A stretch of 64,000 bases of DNA, from contig CACYBB010000008.1 of the NCBI GenBank assembly GCA_902772585.1, forward strand, positions 60,677-124,676, written 5' to 3'. The DNA is from an uncultured Bacteroidales bacterium. Its GTDB lineage: Bacteria > Bacteroidota > Bacteroidia > Bacteroidales > Bacteroidaceae. A program made the translations under genes and the position numbers. The notes beneath the pieces are model-generated. The model searched no databases. It was not told where the DNA came from and worked only from the letters and a program-made list of their open reading frames with translations. Of the stretch, positions 61,234 through 64,000 are shown piece after piece; position 1 is the first letter of the stretch, and every line of letters begins with the position of its first letter.

Positions 61234-61382
61234 TGTTCCAGTTCCAAATGTTCCAATTAAAATTTGAGGGACAAATCCCCTTCTATAATCTTTATAACTA
61301 ATTAATAATTATATAGTTATATATAGAATTAGGGGATAATGGAACTACCAAAAATAAAACTGGAACAACTGGAACTGGAACA
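61234..61382. repeat. Nested inverted repeat upstream of the second DUF3987 gene
   Basis: Three nested pairs: TGTTCCAGTTCCA (61234-61246) with its perfect complement (61370-61382), ATCCCCTTCTATA (61275-61287) with 61322-61337 (3-nt bulge), and TATAACTA (61293-61300) with 61314-61321. The centre is AT-only. Additional GTTCCA copies flank the outer arms. It lies 50 bp before the DUF3987 ATG. The design matches 34507-34688, with different words. Confidence 0.8.
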
Positions 61383-61431
61383 CGAGGCTACTTTAACAAC
61401 AGTTTAATTTCATCTAAAAAGCATAATATCA

Positions 61432-62754
61432 ATGAGATACGATATCAGTAAAGCGACTGCGCCCGCTATGCCGAACCTCGGTAAAGGCACAGAATGTATC
61501 AAAATACTACTCTCGCAGACGTCAAAAGACATGCACGAACCCCTTGTTCCGATGCTTTTCCCCGTACTTGGCGCACACATCAGCGGTTCGGAATTTCAGT
61601 ACCCCGACCTCACTTGGAAGGAGCCGACGGGCATGATGGCCCAGTTGGTGGGCGATTCGGGCTGTAACAAGGGCCAATTGTCCAACCTCGTGGAGGCTAT
61701 TTGTCACGATTTCCGTCAGCACGACGATGCTGAGTTGAAGAAGTTGGTGGATTGGTCGAAACAGGTGAAGACGAAGGCTGGCAACAAGGAGAAACCTGCC
61801 CGACCAGAGGTGGCAATATGGTTCCCGCCATCGGACACGACACGTCCTGCTTTCCTCCAGAACGCGATGGCGCTGGAGGCACAGGGTGGCAGAACGCAAT
61901 ACCTGAACATGCCCGAGGTGGAAATGGCCGACGGTATGTGTGGCGGTCACAAGCAGGTCTCGCAGATGCTGCGTAACATCTATGACCGTCAGCGTGCGGG
62001 AGCCCTGCGTGCTACGGCTGATGGTGTGACGGGCAACCCTATTCTTCGCGCCAACCTGACGCTCTCGGCCACGCCTTTTGCTGCCCGTAAGTACTATAAG
62101 AACGACCTGTTTAACGGTACCTTCGGCCGTATGGTTTTCTCCTACAAGGCACGTACCAGTCGCGACGGGCGCATACCTCGACAGGGTAAGTACACGGACG
62201 AGTTCTATGAGAAGTTGGACGAGTACCTGATGCGACTCGACGCGTGCAAGGGGCGCTACATCATCCGTCCGCTCAATAAGTTGACCGACCGTCTGGCTCA
62301 GGACATGGCTTCGCTGGCCGATCTGGTGGACGATGATGTGCTGTGGGACTGCTCCAAGCGTGCACTGGTGTCGGCTTGGAAAGCGGGCTGCATTCTCTGG
62401 GTACTCAACAACCAGACGTGGACGAAGACGATGGGTGATGTGGTGGAATGGCTGGTATATCGCGACCTTTGGAGCAAGATGCAGTTGTTTGCCGACCTGC
62501 TGGGCAAGGATGCCGACCAGGTGAGTGAGGCGCAGCGTCGTGGTCCGAAGAACATGCTGGACGACCTGCCCGACACGTTCAACGAGGCGCAATTGGAAGC
62601 GCTCCGAGTGAACCTCGGCAAGAGCAAGGAGGGTACCAACGGCCAGTTGCGCAAGTGGCTGTTCCGCAAATTCATCGAGTACTCCAACCAGACGGGACTG
62701 TACACAAAAACCGACGAATATCTTAATGGTTCAGGGTTAACGGTTAAGGGTTAA
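61432..62754 (+). CDS. DUF3987 domain protein with altered P-loop
   Basis: 440 residues, DUF3987 only, without the BT4734 N-terminal domain. It aligns with the C-terminal half of the protein at 20701 (KTKAGNKEKPARPEVAI against RTKGANKEKPKKPKVVV). Where that protein has GDPASGKS, this one has GDSGCNKG, so the Walker A glycine and serine are changed. The extreme C terminus (GSGLTVKG) is encoded by a GGTTAAGG-type tandem repeat (62724-62760). It overlaps the CHC2 gene start by one base. ATPase activity is doubtful; a structural or regulatory role with the primase is possible. Confidence 0.75.
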   Translation: MRYDISKATAPAMPNLGKGTECIKILLSQTSKDMHEPLVPMLFPVLGAHISGSEFQYPDLTWKEPTGMMAQLVGDSGCNKGQLSNLVEAICHDFRQHDDAELKKLVDWSKQVKTKAGNKEKPARPEVAIWFPPSDTTRPAFLQNAMALEAQGGRTQYLNMPEVEMADGMCGGHKQVSQMLRNIYDRQRAGALRATADGVTGNPILRANLTLSATPFAARKYYKNDLFNGTFGRMVFSYKARTSRDGRIPRQGKYTDEFYEKLDEYLMRLDACKGRYIIRPLNKLTDRLAQDMASLADLVDDDVLWDCSKRALVSAWKAGCILWVLNNQTWTKTMGDVVEWLVYRDLWSKMQLFADLLGKDADQVSEAQRRGPKNMLDDLPDTFNEAQLEALRVNLGKSKEGTNGQLRKWLFRKFIEYSNQTGLYTKTDEYLNGSGLTVKG

Positions 62755-63632
62755 TGGTTATGGATAAATTCGAACTTCAGAAGCTTCGCGACCTACCGAT
62801 TGAGGGGGTCGCGGAGCGACTTGGACTCACGGTGAAGCACCACAAGTGCCTCTGTCCGTTCCATGATGACTCGCACCCAAGCCTTTCGTTTAAGGTGAGC
62901 AAGAATACCTATCGTTGCTTTGTGTGTGGAGCAAGCGGCGGGACGATTGACTTGGTGATGAAGTACCTGAACAAAGATTTCAAGGAGGCGTGCCGGTGGT
63001 TGCAGACCCTCCCCTTTGCCCCTCCCTGTATGGAGGGGAATGGTTACACTTGCAATGGTATTTACTCCCCTCCCAACAGGGAGGGGTCGGGGGAGAGTCT
63101 GTTCGATGTGGGGCGCTATGCTCGTTTCTTCGAGCATCCTTTTTTGAACGAGGAGGCTCGGCGGTTTCTCTTTGAGGAGCGGCGCTTGGATGAGCGGGTG
63201 GTGCGCTGGTGCCGCCTGACGTCGTGGCGCGACAAGCAGGGCGTGCCCTGGCTGCAGATACCTTACTACGATCGTGAGGGACGTTTGGTGGGCGTGCAGA
63301 ACCGCAACCTCATTAAGGGTGCGTTGCCCCGCTTCCGCTTCCCGCAAGGCTCTGAATGTGGCATCTACAACCTGCCCGTGCTAAACCTTTTGAAGCCTGG
63401 CGCCATCGCCATCCCATCGGCCACGCTGCTAACGAAGAAGGATGTGGAGATTCTTGAATCATTAACCATGAACCATGAATCATTAACCGTTCATATGTTC
63501 CCCGACCGCGACGCCCCAGGTGAACGTCTCTTCCTCCAGTTGCAGAAGGTGTTGCCCTCGCTGGTGCATCATCAACTGCCCTTGGGCTGCAAGGACTTCA
63601 GCGACTATTACTTAAAGAAGATATCGGTATGA
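62754..63632 (+). CDS. CHC2 zinc-finger primase-like protein
   Basis: 292 residues; ATG 62760 is an alternative start. An N-terminal CHC2 zinc finger is complete (CLCPFHDDSHPS, then YRCFVCGASGG; about 33-65). The C-terminal part has a Toprim-like DRDAPGERL (about 250), as in DnaG-type or phage primases, but is shorter. Two in-frame repeat insertions are visible: CCCCTCCC palindromes at 63008-63096 (residues about 86-114) and a CATTAACCATGAA-type repeat at 63456-63493 (residues about 235-247). Overlaps its neighbours on both sides, in one operon. Confidence 0.8.
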   Translation: MVMDKFELQKLRDLPIEGVAERLGLTVKHHKCLCPFHDDSHPSLSFKVSKNTYRCFVCGASGGTIDLVMKYLNKDFKEACRWLQTLPFAPPCMEGNGYTCNGIYSPPNREGSGESLFDVGRYARFFEHPFLNEEARRFLFEERRLDERVVRWCRLTSWRDKQGVPWLQIPYYDREGRLVGVQNRNLIKGALPRFRFPQGSECGIYNLPVLNLLKPGAIAIPSATLLTKKDVEILESLTMNHESLTVHMFPDRDAPGERLFLQLQKVLPSLVHHQLPLGCKDFSDYYLKKISV

Positions 63633-63823
63633 AAGCAATGTATAAATCGGAACTGGCACGGCTGGCTGGCGTGAGTGCCAACACGTTTCGCAGGTACCTG
63701 AACTCGCGCAGAGATGTGCTGGCCAAAATGGGTGTGACGCCTCGCGCACAAACGCTACCGCCAAGGGCCGTCCGCTATGTGGTCGACGACTATTGTATCG
63801 ATGTGCCGGATGAAATGCAATAA
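63629..63823 (+). CDS. DUF4248-like small DNA-binding protein
   Basis: 64 residues with a helix-turn-helix-like start (YKSELARLAGVSANTFRRYL) and a basic middle. It resembles the DUF4248 proteins that accompany VirE/BT4734 and HU-like genes in Bacteroidales. It overlaps the primase gene by ATGA. It may be the regulator or DNA-binding partner of the module; this is inferred from context. Confidence 0.6.
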   Translation: MKAMYKSELARLAGVSANTFRRYLNSRRDVLAKMGVTPRAQTLPPRAVRYVVDDYCIDVPDEMQ

Positions 63824-63881
63824 TTTTAATTTTGTTTCGGCCATGTCCACCAAAGACCACCAACGCGCTCCGCCAATGTAG

Positions 63882-63987
63882 TAACTTTGCATTGTCTTTA
63901 GAACACAGGCGCGAGCGCCTACATTTGCAGACTCCCCGAGGCTACACTTGCACACTCCCGGGAACAACACGTGCAGACTCCGGAGGC
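63882..63987 (+). promoter_or_regulatory. Promoter element and repeat-built leader at the window end
   Basis: TAACTTTGCATTGTC at 63882 shares TTTGCATTGTC with the HU-like gene leader at 34784. Next are a perfect AGGCGC/GCGCCT hairpin (63907-63920) and three 23-bp tandem units starting at 63919, 63942 and 63965 (CTACATTTGCAGACTCC...). The gene they serve lies beyond the window; no -33 element was clear. Confidence 0.55.
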
Positions 63988-64000
63988 AGCAAAAACGAGA

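Noticed and set aside
1-64000. CRISPR arrays
   Set aside because: The tandem repeats found have short degenerate units without regular spacers, and no cas genes are present.

Overview
The window is chromosomal DNA from a member of the Bacteroidota, most probably a Prevotella/Segatella-type Bacteroidales. The evidence is a type IX secretion plug protein, a Bat aerotolerance operon, the rpmB-rpmG-DUF4295 cluster, a smalltalk peptide next to an HU-like gene, BT4734/DUF3987 proteins, and promoters of the Bacteroidota form TTTG-N19/20-TAnnTTTG. No integrase, transposase, CRISPR array or rRNA was seen.

Layout. 1-20.2 kb is core genome: mazG (cut by the window edge), a lytic transglycosylase lipoprotein, hisG-hisD-hisC followed by the T9SS plug gene, a propeller-type membrane AraC regulator, pyruvate kinase, HU / COX24-like ribosomal peptide / RNase G, a glycosyltransferase, a hybrid histidine kinase, an EEP-family enzyme, an AlaX-like editing protein, a GH13 amylase, fabD, tRNA-Ser(CGA) and an FNT channel. 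20.2-36.4 kb is accessory: a P5-like protein, a BT4734/DUF3987 protein, several unknown small genes with repeat arrays, a 6S-RNA-like hairpin, a type I restriction system (hsdM-hsdS-membrane protein-hsdR) with a zinc-ribbon protein and a GIY-YIG protein upstream, decayed rhuM, repeat-rich spacers, an HU-like protein, a smalltalk peptide and a lipoprotein. 36.4-60.2 kb is core again: yebC, pheT, PAP2 phosphatase, the moxR-DUF58-bat operon with two gene fusions, a membrane HU-LysM protein, HU, rimO, ftsY, a sensor kinase without its histidine, ribosomal proteins, pncC/cinA, tsaD, map and htpG. 60.5-64 kb is a second accessory module: a frameshifted gene, a structured RNA candidate, a 38-codon ORF, a nested inverted repeat, a second DUF3987 protein, a CHC2 primase-like protein and a DUF4248-like protein.

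The two accessory modules share related DUF3987 proteins. Each also has a long nested inverted repeat with an AT-only centre in the spacer before its next gene. This pairing of primase/helicase-like genes with iterated inverted repeats is the best candidate here for an undescribed system. Other notable items are the HU-transmembrane-LysM protein, which could tie DNA to peptidoglycan, the 6S-like RNA, and locus-specific short tandem repeats at many gene junctions. Protein functions are assigned by recognising family motifs in the translated sequence; no database search was run.
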